The notes under the pieces were generated by a model. The model searched no databases. It was not told the origin of the DNA and was given only the letters and a program-made list of their open reading frames with translations. Below, in pieces: positions 54,092 through 63,889 of a stretch of 64,000 nucleotides of DNA. The first letter of the stretch is position 1; each line of letters starts with the position of its first letter. The DNA comes from Rhinopomastus cyanomelas (lineage: Eukaryota; Chordata; Aves; Bucerotiformes; Rhinopomastidae). The stretch spans positions 272,160 to 336,159 of the forward strand of contig VXBP01003601.1 of assembly GCA_013400115.1 (NCBI GenBank), given 5' to 3'. The position numbers and the translations under genes are program-made.

Positions 54092-54935
54092 TCTTTCCTG
54101 GGACCATGGTTCAAGTCTTTAACAGGACCCTCAGCTCAAGCTGCTCTCCTCTGCCTTTCCCAGGCACGGCCAGGCTGCGATCCGTCACGACCCTCCTTTT
54201 CGGGAGCCCCAGAGCCTTCACGGTGACACGGTGTGAAAAACCACCATTGCTTTCCTATTTGGTGAGAGTCTGGCTGCTGGGGAATGAAGGTAAAAAGAAT
54301 GGAGAGCTCCATCACTGTCCATTTGGCCTTGCTGCAGGTCGTGTTGGCTGCTTCAGGTCGTGTCGTAGTCTAACCAAGATTTATAACGCGCCGACTGGCT
54401 CGGCCCCAGGGCTGCGAGCAGGAAGGGGCTGGGGGAGGGAGCAAGAGCCGCTAATGGAAACGTAACGTTGCATTATGGTAATTAGCATGAAATGTGAAGA
54501 TTTTTATAAATTGCTTATCTGTTTTAATTATTCTCGAGACAGCTGCAATATTAATGCACGTAGAAAGAACAGTTAATTGGGAAATAAATGAGAGATCTAA
54601 ATGTATTTCCGTCCCCCCCGCAGCCCCGTCGCGGATATCAAGGGAACCTTGAATATTAAATCTGCGACTTCCAAATTCTTGTTGTTATATTGTAGAAATG
54701 TGTAAATTAATCATTTATTGTATAAACCCAGCCCTGTCAAATCCCAGCTCTAACAGATTAACTCGTGACAGAGTCCTAACGCTGCAAAATCAGTGCCGTT
54801 TGTTTCGCTGCTGTAAACAGCTCTTTGCTCTCCAGCTCGAAGGAACTTTTCTCGAAAGGACATTTTCCTTCCTTTCCCCTGCCCTCTGAGGTGCATCTCC
54901 CACGGAGACAGCAGCAGGTTTCCAGGATGGACAAA
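54092..54935. promoter_or_regulatory. Single-copy block; strong candidate conserved non-coding element at ~54455-54760
   Basis: No coding pattern. 54455-54760 is AT-rich with GCATTATGGTAATTAGC, TTTTAATTATTC, AATATTAATGCACG and CAGTTAATTGGG, a cluster of homeodomain cores around an E-box (CAGCTG). Of all blocks here this most resembles a developmental enhancer. Conservation untested. Confidence 0.38.
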
Positions 54936-55242
54936 ATCTAGGGGATCCTGCTGTGGCAGGGGGATTGGATCAGATGATCTTTCAAGGTCCCTTCCAATCC
55001 CTAATGACTGGATCTAGGTGATTCTGTGTGTTGGGGGGTTGAACTAGACGGTCTTTTGAGATCCCTTCCAGTCCCTAATGATGGGATCTAGTGATCCCGT
55101 GTGTTGGGGGGGTTGAACTAGATGGTCTTTCGAGGTCCCTTCCAACCCCTAGTGACTGGATCTAGGGATCCTGTGTGTTGGGGGGTTGAACTAGCTGGTC
55201 TTTTGAGGTCCCTTCCAATCCCTAATGTGCTGTGATTCTGTG
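54936..55242 (+). mobile_element. CR1 type A tail array with four 3' units
   Basis: Starts AATCTAGGGGATCCTGC with no upstream CR1 sequence. Units 2, 3 and 4 begin near 55007, 55081 and 55155 (74 bp apart) and share the derived GTGTGTTGGGGGGTTGAAC, absent from unit 1 and from every other copy seen. Ends GCTGTGATTCTGTG. Confidence 0.92.
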
Positions 55243-55349
55243 ACTATAGGATGAGTGTAATGAGGGCTTCTTGGGAGCCACAACAAAGGAAAGCTTTATG
55301 TCTGTCTCCTCTCTCTGTATCTGTTACTGGGTTATGTATGTACACACAC

Positions 55350-55495
55350 TGCCCAGGGAAGTGGTCAAGTCCCCACCCCTGGAGGTGTTTAAAAAACGAG
55401 TAGCTAGAGCACTTGAGGCCATGGTCTAGAGGTTAGGGAGCTGTTGGGATGAGGACTTGATGATCCTGGAGGTCCTTTCCAGACATGATTGTTTT
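55350..55495 (+). mobile_element. CR1 type D tail
   Basis: CACTGCCCAGGGAAGTGG to GTCCTTTCCAGACATGATTG. Confidence 0.88.
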
Positions 55496-55510
55496 CAGTG
55501 TACTCAGGAC

Positions 55511-56038
55511 AGGCGAGTTTGCACCTTGAGTAGTGGGTCCAGTTTTGGGCACCTCAATCCAAGCAAGATGTCGAGGTGCTGGAGCTAGTGCAGAGGAGGG
55601 CAACAAAGCTCATGAGAGGGCTGCAGAATCAATCTGATGAGGAGAGATTGAGAGAGTTGGGGCTGCTTAGTCTGAGGAAATGAAGGCTGAGGGGAGACCT
55701 CATCGCTCTCTACAACTATCTGAAAGGACACTGTAGAGATGTTGGTGCTGGTCTCTTCTCACAGATCATTAGCAACAGAAGCAGAGGGAAGGGCTTCAAG
55801 CTCCAACAGGGGAGGGTTAGACCAGACATCTGGAAAAAATTCTTCATGGAAAAGAGTGGTCAGGCTCTGGACTGGGCTGCCCAGGGTGGTGGTTCAGTCC
55901 CCACTCCTGGATGTGTTTAAAAGTTGCTTCGATGTGGTGTTGGGGGATCTGGTTTGGGGGTGACCTTATAGAGTAGGGCTGAGGGTTGGGCTCTATGATC
56001 CCCAGGGGTCTTTTCCAACCTGAATGATTCCATGATTC
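55511..56038 (+). mobile_element. CR1 type B, sense, ~530 bp
   Basis: CAGGCGAGTTTGCACC to GAATGATTCCATGATTC. Same extent as 49628-50155. ORF2 C-terminal reading broken at 55680 and 55800. Confidence 0.92.
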
Positions 56039-57132
56039 ATTGTTGAAGAGTAAGTGCAAAACACAGCTGACTGTCTGGGAAGCCAGAGAGATAAAACTGC
56101 AAAAGCAAGAGGAGAGTAAACCCCGACGAATGTCACGGATGCAGAGGTAAACATCTTTAAATCAAGAGTAGGACTCAGAGTTTCTGCTCTGCTGCAGTCT
56201 CATGTTTATTAAAAGGATTTACCTTGGAATCATCAAGACTGAGGCCACTAGCTGTTCAGTTCTCCTGCATTTATCTTATTGATTTCCAAGTTATGAGGAT
56301 TACAAAATCCAGCCACGCAAACCCCCTCCAAAGCATTTTGCAGACGCCGTGAGAAAGGCGCTCTGCAAACAACACGGAGCTCAGCCTTTCCTGCTTCCAG
56401 CCCTCCCCTCCAGTTGTTCTTGGGCAATGATGAGCGCACAGCTAACCCTCACCTCTCGCTATCTCTCTTCCATATAAAACATAGAAATATCTTCCGTGAG
56501 TATTTTGTGTTGGGGTGGGGAGGGCAATGTAGAGGAAATCCTCGGGAAGGCAGAGACATCAACGTGCAGATCAATGTACGGGGTAACGTACATGATCCTA
56601 CGAACAGCAGGGCTCTCACTGTTGGTCACTCCAGTGCTAGTTCTGCCCTCAGACTGACATGTTCCTCAGCTCTGCTTTTGCAATTAGTCATCTTTTGTGG
56701 GTCATTTCAACGAAGCAGCTCAGTCACCACAAAAGCCAGGAGGACCCACTGTGCTTGGGATCGGTGGGGCGATGCCGGTGATGTCGCAATGTGAGTTTCT
56801 CAAGTGCTTCCTTATTTATGGGGAGCTGCCTTCAGTGAGATTAATGGCACTTGTCCTCCGTGTGCTTTGCTGATTTGAGGCTGAATGTGCTGATACAGAT
56901 GTTTTCTTGGTGACATCAGCTGGGTCCTCAGTGAGGCTACAGCAGTTTCACCCCAGTTGAATCAGTAAACAGGTTTCAGCCCTCATGGGAAGGACACACA
57001 TAAGAACATCAGCTGGGAACAGAGTGAACTGGGTGAGGTTGTGATGGGGTCACGTCTGGCTTTTGCAGAGGCAGAGGACCTGGCTTGGCCTTGTGGGGCT
57101 AAACAGGGACAAGCAGAGCAGACCAAGCTTAG
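56039..57132. other. Long single-copy block, nothing recognised
   Basis: No gene or repeat family recognised. A 126-codon ORF at 56414-56794 has no recognised motif. Confidence 0.45.
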
Positions 57133-57682
57133 GAATCACAGAATCACAGAACATCAGGGATTGGAAGGGACATCAAAAGATCAGCTAGTCCAATTCCCCT
57201 GACACAGCAGGATCACCTAGACCAAGTTGCACAGGAGCACATCCAGGCGGGTCTTAAACATCTCCAGTGTAGGAGACTCCATAGTTCTCCTGGGCAGCCC
57301 CTTCCAGTGCTCCGTTACCCTCACTGGGAAGAAGTTCCTTCTCATATTTATATGGAACCTCCTCTGTTCCAGCTCACACCCACTGCCCCTCATCCTATCA
57401 CTAGATGACACTGAGCAGAGCCTGGCTCCATCCTCCTGACACCCACTCTTCACATATTTACAGACATTAATGAGATCACCCCTCAGTCTCCTCTTCTCCA
57501 AGCTAAAGACACCCAGCTCCCTCAGCCTCTCCTCATAAGGGAGGTGCTCCACTTCCTTCATCATCCTCATTGCTCTACACTGGACTCCCTCCAGCAGCTC
57601 CACATCCCTCTCGAATTGAGGGGCCCAGGACTGGACACAGTGCTCCAGATGTGGTCTCACCAGTGCAGAGTAGATGGGGATG
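57133..57682 (-). mobile_element. CR1 type A, antisense, ~550 bp, best preserved
   Basis: GAATCACAGAATCACAG to GCAGAGTAGATGGGGATG. One 3' unit. Carries the least damaged ORF2 C-terminus in the window, so probably one of the youngest insertions. Confidence 0.93.
57217..57660 (-). pseudogene. CR1 ORF2 C-terminal remnant, uninterrupted 147 codons
   Basis: Minus-strand frame inside the type A copy. It reads as the segment after the reverse transcriptase domain of CR1 ORF2: MRPHLEHCVQSWAPQF at residues 1-16, YEERLRELGVFSLEKRRLRG near 47-66, CQEDGARLCSVSSSDR near 79-94, and stop after a LDVLLCNLV end. The start Met replaces a residue in the middle of ORF2; endonuclease and reverse transcriptase are absent. 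A 5'-truncated dead copy, not a gene. Confidence 0.85.
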
Positions 57683-59112
57683 ATTTGAGCAGCAGCTTAC
57701 GAGAAACCACATCCTTCCTTCCGTGTGGCCACTCTGGGTTTGCCTGCCCGCCTGCCTTTCTCGCTGTGTTACCCTAATTATTTTCATCCCCACAGGGAAG
57801 CTGTTGCGGGCTCACGCAGAGGATGCAGCGCAGAGCGTGTGTGTGCAGCAATATGCATGGATTCACCCGCGTATCCGTACGTACGACCTCTCGGTGCTTC
57901 CGCGCACACGCACCCAGCGTCGCCAACCCTGGAGGCCACTGGAGTGTTGTCACGTGTTTCCAGACTGATTCCTTCAGCTATCAGGCGCAGTAGGAAACCT
58001 TCCCCTTCCCTGCTGACAGAGCTGCCCTGCCGTCGCTGACCTGAAATCCCAATGAGCTGATGGGGAGATGGTGCTTCTGCTACACTCCGCGCTGTGCCCG
58101 CAGCACAAATCCAGTCGGGGCCGCTAGCTGGCCCGTGCACGGCTGGCCGCCTGCCCCTTATTGAACACAGCCACCTATGTCTCATCCCGTGTGGCGAATT
58201 CCTCCTTGAGGATCTCTCTTCAATTCGAAAGCGAAACATCCCTCAGCTGATGTGAGGAACCCGCGCACAGGAGCACGCGCAGAGGAAAAGCCGCGCGCGT
58301 TCCCGGCCAGAGCGGAGCACGCAGATGGCGACGGTAGGAGGTGTCGCTTGCAAGAAAGGAGTTTCTCAGGAAGATCTGCTCAGCTGAATTTTGATTTCGT
58401 TTCCAGCAGCCCTCCCCCTCCACATGGCATGGTTTATGCAAATACACCCTCTCTTCAGAGAAGGCGCCTGGCTCCAGCACACCCCTGGCAGGAGGGCACA
58501 AAGGCCAAGTTGTGCGGCAGCTAGCGGACCTGAAAGGCCGGGCTGAATGGGGCAGTGGATGCAATATGCAGGCAGCCAGACAGACAGAGGAGCCGTTCTT
58601 TTCAGGGTGCCAGTGGTGTGTGGAGAAGGCGGCGTACCCCCAGAGGGAGGAAGAAAAGGGCCCTGAGAGGGGGGGTGTGGGGGTAACAGCCCTGCTCCTG
58701 TGGAAAAAACAATAAAAGGCAAGAGGGAGCGGAGCCAAGAGCTGTAGATGTGACACGAAGCCGCTCTAAACCACTTTCAGGACCTCTCATGGTGGACTTT
58801 GCCAAAGGAGAATTAACTGGAGAGCAACTCTTTAAGATGCTTGTAGGTGGGACAGATTGGAAGAAGGGAAGTAAAACAATTCCTGCAGTGACTTTTCTGA
58901 GCCCAGGGGGAGAATGAAGAGGCTTCCTTGTCACTGTTAGCTGTAGCCAATAAAAACCACTGGCGAGTAGTTTCTCCAGGAGCAAACGTTTAGCTGAGAT
59001 GCAGGCTCTGAACACAAACACATCCAATGACTTGCAGTCACAAGGAGGTTGTGTTGCATGTAGTAACAAACACTAATGTTTAATTCGTATGAATTCAGAG
59101 AGATGTCTACTT
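57683..59112. promoter_or_regulatory. Single-copy DNA with CpG-island-like stretch (57790-58345)
   Basis: About 45 CpGs in ~560 bp by direct count, including ATCCGTACGTACGACC, TCCGCGCACACGCACCC and AAAGCCGCGCGCGTTCCC. ATGGCGACG followed at once by GTAGGAG (58325-58340) has the form of a short first coding exon with donor site. A strong acceptor-like ATTTTCATCCCCACAG ends at 57795. No protein is recognised. Confidence 0.35.
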
Positions 59113-59365
59113 GTACAGGCATAAATCACTCTACATCTGTATAAATACATCGGTGTATATGTCTATATTTTTGATACCTACTTCTATATAAATAGATTAT
59201 ATTTAGATATAATATAATATAACATAATATAATATAATGCAATATAGTACGGTGATGTCTACTGAGATATTTAATTACACAGAGCGAGAGGTATTGACAT
59301 CTAGATATAAAATTATCTAAATCTATACAAATATATAGCTGTACATCTGCATATTCTCTATCTCC
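59113..59365. repeat. AT-rich low-complexity tract
   Basis: Dense TATA-type wording with repeated ATAATATAATATAAC (59205-59245) and AGATATAAAATTATC. Old microsatellite-like tract just upstream of the minisatellite. Confidence 0.7.
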
Positions 59366-59442
59366 TCATGTCTCCATAGAGCTCTATCTCTTTATGACTG
59401 TATGTTCTGTTCACCCACCAAGCGTTTTCCTTCTGCTTGCAG

Positions 59443-60331
59443 TCTAGAAGCCTGGCAGAACCCAACCACCATGGAGTAAAGCAGCACATCTACCCTGACA
59501 CACGTCTAGGAGTGAAGCAGCACATCTACCCTGACTCACGTCTAGGAGTGAAGCAGCACATCTACCCAGACACACATCTAGGAGTGAAGCAGCACATCTA
59601 CCCTGACACACGTCTAGGAGTGAAGCAGCACATCTACCCTGACTCACGCCTAGGAGTGAAGCAGCACGTCTACCCTGACTCACGTCTAGGAGTGAAGCAG
59701 CACGTCTACCCTGACACACGTCTAGGAGTGAAGCAGCACGTCTACCCTGACTCACGTCTAGGAGTGAAGCAGCACGTCTACCCTGACTCACGTCTAGGAG
59801 TGAAGCATCACATCTACCCTAACTCACGTCTAGGAGTGGAGCAGCACGTCTACCCTGACACACGTCTAGGAGTGAAGCAGCACGTCTACCCTGACTCACG
59901 TCTAGGAGTGAAGCAGCACGTCTACCCTGACACACGTCTAGGAGTGAAGCAGCACGTCTACCCTGACTCACGCCTAGGAGTGAAGCAGCACGTCTACCCT
60001 GACACACGTCTAGGAGTGAAGCAGCACGTCTACCCTGACTCACGTCTAGGAGTGAAGCAGCACGTCTATCCTGACACACGTCTAGGAGTGGAGCAGCACA
60101 TCTACCCTGACACATGTCTAGGAGTGGAGCAGCACATCTACCCTGACTCACGTCTAGGAGTGGAGCAGCACATCTACCCTGACTCACGTCTAGGAGTGGA
60201 GCAGCACATCTACCCTGACACACGTCCACCCGCGCAGAGACGCGCCACCTGCAGCTTCAGCACTGCCCCGGCCCTGGACAGCAGCACCGGCGTGGATGCT
60301 GCTACCTTTGCAGTCTCCTCAAACAGTGCAG
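59443..60331 (+). other. Exon-like interval enclosing the minisatellite
   Basis: Left edge: pyrimidine-rich TTTTCCTTCTGCTTGCAG ends at 59442. Right edge: GTGCAG before GTAACG (60332). The plus frame TCT-AGA-AGC is open throughout, past the donor to a stop at 60583-60585. No ATG occurs in this frame at its start; the only strong start context (CCACCATGG, 59466-59474) is in another frame and stops after two codons. Splicing is hypothetical. Confidence 0.2.
59473..60228 (+). repeat. 36-bp minisatellite, 21 units
   Basis: Twenty-one uninterrupted 36-bp units (756 bp) with no length change. In the plus frame the unit reads GVKQHIYPDSRL; the minus strand is also open except near unit 10, reading a QGRRAASLL pattern. 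Variation is ordered: I at position 6 in units 1-5, 10 and 18-21, V in 6-9 and 11-17; E for K at unit 11 and 18-21; S or T at position 10, strictly alternating in units 11-17 (a 72-bp higher-order period). Unit 10 is the most divergent. Confidence 0.97.
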
Positions 60332-61458
60332 GTAACGTTCCAGAGCTCCCCCTCTTTCCTCCTCCTCACAATGTTTTCCAAAGGAGAAGCTGTTTGAGTG
60401 GGTTCCCACCCTCCCAAGCAGGGCAGAGCAGAGGGGCAGGTGCTTGGGACTCAGAACGCATCCGGCCTCTGAGATTCCCAACTCCGCGTCGCACGCACCC
60501 ACTAACCGGCCCGACCGCGGCTGAATTTAATCTGCTCTGCTGGGTGTTTTCAGAGGATCTCACATTCGATGAAGGAACTAAGTGAAATTGCTGTCGGGTC
60601 ACTCCTATGCTGGGCCTGTGAATAATGTATTTTTAACGCCAGGATTTCTGGATGTTCATCTTTTAGACGCAAGAACGAGCCCAGGATGGCTGCTGGAAAG
60701 GGCAGGCAGAGAGAGCAGGAGCAGTGCAGAGGCACAAGCAGCTCGCATGGCAGTTGTGCAAAATCCGGCCGTTAATTCCACCTCGTGTCCTACTCTCTTG
60801 ACGCCGGAGTCACTCAGTACCAGAGAGGGTGGCGTCACTCGCCCTTCAGCAGCCTCCCTTCCCTATAAAAACTGTCCTCTCATCTCCTGCTCTTTCGTGC
60901 CCCCACAAGACCTGTAGCATAGACGAGGTTTTCTTTTCCCTTCTGGAAGGGTTGGTAGAGAAGTGAGGGGCTGTTCACCATCTGCCATCAGCTCCGTAGT
61001 TTGATTATCAATAAAAATCAATTTAATAAACTAACTTCAGGAGCCTGTGCTACAGTTAATGCGGCAGGGCCGTTGTTGGGGGAGGAACCGTATCGTCTTA
61101 TCAGTGCTTTAAGCAGCTCTTCATCACTTGTAAAGGGCAATTATTCGGGATCTATGAAACCAGAATCCATAACATCCCCACACGCTGCATTTTCAACAGA
61201 AGCCTGTGTTTAGATGAAGGAACACATCAGCGTGTCATCAGAGCACTGAAAAGCCGTGACTTGTTCACTTGTCCCTCATTCCTTTTTCTTTTATAGGTGG
61301 AGGGTGTGAAGTACTGAGAGTCCTAACATGGAAGATGTTCTCCTTTTGGGGTAACAGCATATTCGACCCTTTATTCGCTTTGTTTCACATGCTGCTAGTT
61401 GCCCCTGAGGCTGTGAACTGCCTGGAAGAGGTGTTTGAAGAGGCAAACAAAAATATGT
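60229..61458. promoter_or_regulatory. Single-copy block; candidate conserved element at ~60990-61215
   Basis: The open frame from the minisatellite ends at 60585. 60990-61215 carries TTGATTATCAATAAAAATC, ATTTAATAAAC and CTTATCAGTG, suggestive of conserved non-coding DNA with CUT/homeodomain and GATA motifs. No gene recognised. Confidence 0.3.
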
Positions 61459-61909
61459 GGGTGACCCCATGAATGTTGATGAGATGATGGAGGGCGTGGA
61501 GCACCTCCCTGCTGAGGGAGCAGGGTTTCTTGAGCTGGGAACAAAGGAGACTGAGGGGTGATCCCATGTATGTTGATCAATGTGGGAAAGGTGGGTGTCA
61601 GGAGGATGGAGCCAGGCTCTGCTCAGGGGCACCCAGTGACAGGACAAGGGGCAGCGGGTGTGAGCTGGAGCAGAGGAGGTTCCAAATCAGTGAGAGATGG
61701 ACCTTCTTCATGGTGATGGTGACAGAGCACTGGAAAGGGCTGCCCAGGGGGGTTGTGGAGTCTCCTTCTCTGGAGATGTTTCAAACCCACCTGGCCATGT
61801 TCCTGTGCAACTGGATCTAGGGGATCCTGCTGTGGAAGGGGTTTGGACTGGCTGATCTTTCAAGGTCCCTTCCAATCCCTCATGTTCTGTGATTCTGTGT
61901 GACTCTGTG
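61459..61909 (+). mobile_element. CR1 type A, ~450 bp, with misplaced 5' scrap
   Basis: GGGTGACCCCATGAATGTTG at 61459-61480, normally found downstream, precedes GATGATGGAGGGCGTGG; the same GGTGATCCCATGTATGTTG then occurs in its proper place at 61557. The main copy ends TCTGTGATTCTGTGTG. One 3' unit. ORF2 reading open at 61530-61820. Confidence 0.9.
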
Positions 61910-62503
61910 AGTGGGTTTTCAACTTGAGGGCGCAAGAAGGACCTTTATGTTAAATGGAACCGCTCATGAGGCTCCAAGCTCGGCCGTGCATAAGAAGCAC
62001 TCGCAGAATTGGATCCAGAGTGCTCATCCCTGTACAAAATCAATCCTGGCATGAGTGGCTTGAGATCAGGTCAATATCATTAGTAGCTCTCAATCTCAAT
62101 TAGGAAACTTAAACAGAGAACAGTTCAGACTGCAGAAGAAGCTACGTTCCCGTCTTAAATGTACTCTTGAAACGCACCCAGCGAGCCGCGTCCTCCATTA
62201 ATTGTCGTCTTGTTAAGCCTCATACGTTAATGACTTCTTCTTGGTCTTGTGCAGCGTTCAGCACATCAGAGAGAGCATCACCTCGGAACTGTCTTCCCTG
62301 TCAGCACTACAAGCTGCAGAATGACTTGCTGCTGCATCTAAATTTAGGTACCGGGAGAGGATGTGCTGAGCAAGTGAAAACACAGAGGCAAAGTGACAGG
62401 CCCTAGCTCTCAGGGTAGATGGATGTGAGTGATCACAGCTGGACAGTCACAAGCAAGCTGGTGGATACAGGGTGGTCCTGCACTTGATCGTGATTTGCCC
62501 CAA
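61910..62503. other. Single-copy DNA; candidate conserved element and an exon-like interval
   Basis: 62040-62260 (GATCAGGTCAATATCATTAG, CTCAATCTCAATTAGG, CCATTAATTGTCG) looks like conserved non-coding DNA. 62255-62347 is bounded by TTCTTCTTGGTCTTGTGCAG and TTTAG-GTACCG, a plausible 93-bp exon with one open frame and no recognised product. Confidence 0.25.
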
Positions 62504-62725
62504 GATCACAGAGGAACAGACCATTAGGGATTTGGAGGAATCTTGAGAGATCACCCAGCCCAATCCCCCTGCCACAGCAGGATCCCCTGTATCCAGTCAG
62601 TAGGGATTGGAAGGGACCTCAAAAGATCATCCAGTCCAATCCCCTGCCACAGCAGGACCCCCCTAGATCCAGTCACACAGGCACATGGCCAGGCAGGTTT
62701 GAAACGTCTCCAGAGAAAGAGACTC
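62504..62725 (-). mobile_element. CR1 type A with two 3' units, truncated at the TCTCC hairpin
   Basis: GATCACAGAGGAACAGACC to CCAGAGAAAGAGACTC. Junction CCAGTCAGTAGGG at ~62594, identical in wording to the two-unit copy at 50271-50490, which also ends at GAGACTC. Confidence 0.92.
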
Positions 62726-63125
62726 AGGGATCTAAAGATTTAATACAACAAATAATCAGATTTCCAAAGGAATTTACACACCAGAACCAATTCAAGAAGT
62801 CACTCTCCAGCAAGGGGAGGCTTGGCAAGATGAATGACACGGCCACTCATACTTCCCACTCGTGGGAGATAATAAAAGAGGAAGATGCCTTCTCCTTTCC
62901 CATGCATTTTTATTTCAGCTCCAGCTAAATTTACGTGTGTATATATACGCATTAGTTTCCCCAGAGAAATCAGTCATCCTAGTTATGGCCGAGCTGAGAG
63001 GGTACTAGCTTCCTCTCCAGCTTCATGCATGAATCGCTGCCCGCAGGTCACACAGCACCGAGGACCAGTGTGTGACAGAGGCCAACTGCAGCATTAGGAG
63101 TGACTGCGCTGTGCTCACTCCCTCT
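62726..63125. other. Single-copy DNA, nothing recognised
   Basis: No supported gene or repeat. Confidence 0.45.
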
Positions 63126-63293
63126 GGAACAGGCTGCCTGGGAGGGGTTGTGGATTCTCCTTCTCTGGAGATGTTTAAAACCCACCTGGATATGTTCTTG
63201 TGTGACTTGGTCTGGGTGATCCTGCTGTGGCAGGGGGGTTGGACTGGATGATCTTTGGAGGTCCCTTCCAATCCCTCACGTTCTGTGATTCTG
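63126..63293 (+). mobile_element. CR1 type A, ~168 bp
   Basis: GGAACAGGCTGCCTGG to CACGTTCTGTGATTCTG, one 3' unit. Confidence 0.92.
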
Positions 63294-63647
63294 ACGGGGC
63301 TCATCGCTCAAACCCTTATAAGGAGAGGAAGCTGTGCCCTAATTAATACACTGGGAGAGCTGCAGATATTATTGTCTCCTTAAATTGGAGTATAAACTGC
63401 AGGAGAAATGCTTTCAGCGCCTGGGTCTTTATCATTGCACAGGCGTGATCAGCTGTTTTGGATCAGGTAGAGAAAAAGGACTATAAATCTTCCTGTAAAC
63501 ACAGGGCAGGCTGGAAGCCAGCAGGCGGTTTTCTCCTGCTCATGGGATTGCAGGAATCAATACGGCATCGCGCTGCCGCTGCTGCAGCGGACGGTGGCCA
63601 CAGAGAACAGTCAGTTTTCTCCTAAACCTTCGGCTTCTCTGTGGAAG
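63294..63647. promoter_or_regulatory. Single-copy DNA; possible conserved element at ~63300-63470
   Basis: CCCTAATTAATACACTG, GATATTATTGTCTCC and AAATTGGAGTATAAAC give the motif-rich look of conserved non-coding DNA. No gene seen. Confidence 0.28.
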
Positions 63648-63791
63648 TCACAGAGTCACAGAACGTTAGGGATTGGAAGGGACCTCCAAAGATCATCCAG
63701 GCCAATCCCCCTGCCACAGCAGGACCATCTAGACCTAGTCGCACTGGAATATATCCAGGAAGGTATTAAATGTCTCCAGAGAAGGAGACTC
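63648..63791 (-). mobile_element. CR1 type A, antisense, truncated at the TCTCC hairpin
   Basis: TCACAGAGTCACAGAACG to CAGAGAAGGAGACTC, one 3' unit; ends at the shared 5' truncation point. Confidence 0.92.
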
Positions 63792-63889
63792 AAACTTCCC
63801 ACTACTTCAATTGTCTTTCCTCACGACCTCCAAAACAGAGCCTCCAGGTCTGGAACTGCCGTAACGCAGAAATCGTCCTGCAAAAAGGG

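Noticed and set aside
59113..59365. Origin or promoter at the AT-rich tract
   Set aside because: Plain low-complexity DNA; no supporting motif order.
59444..60229. Two minus-strand ORFs across the minisatellite (115 and 136 codons)
   Set aside because: Shadows of the 36-bp repeat: any stop-free unit whose length is a multiple of three stays open. No splice or start signals support the minus strand.
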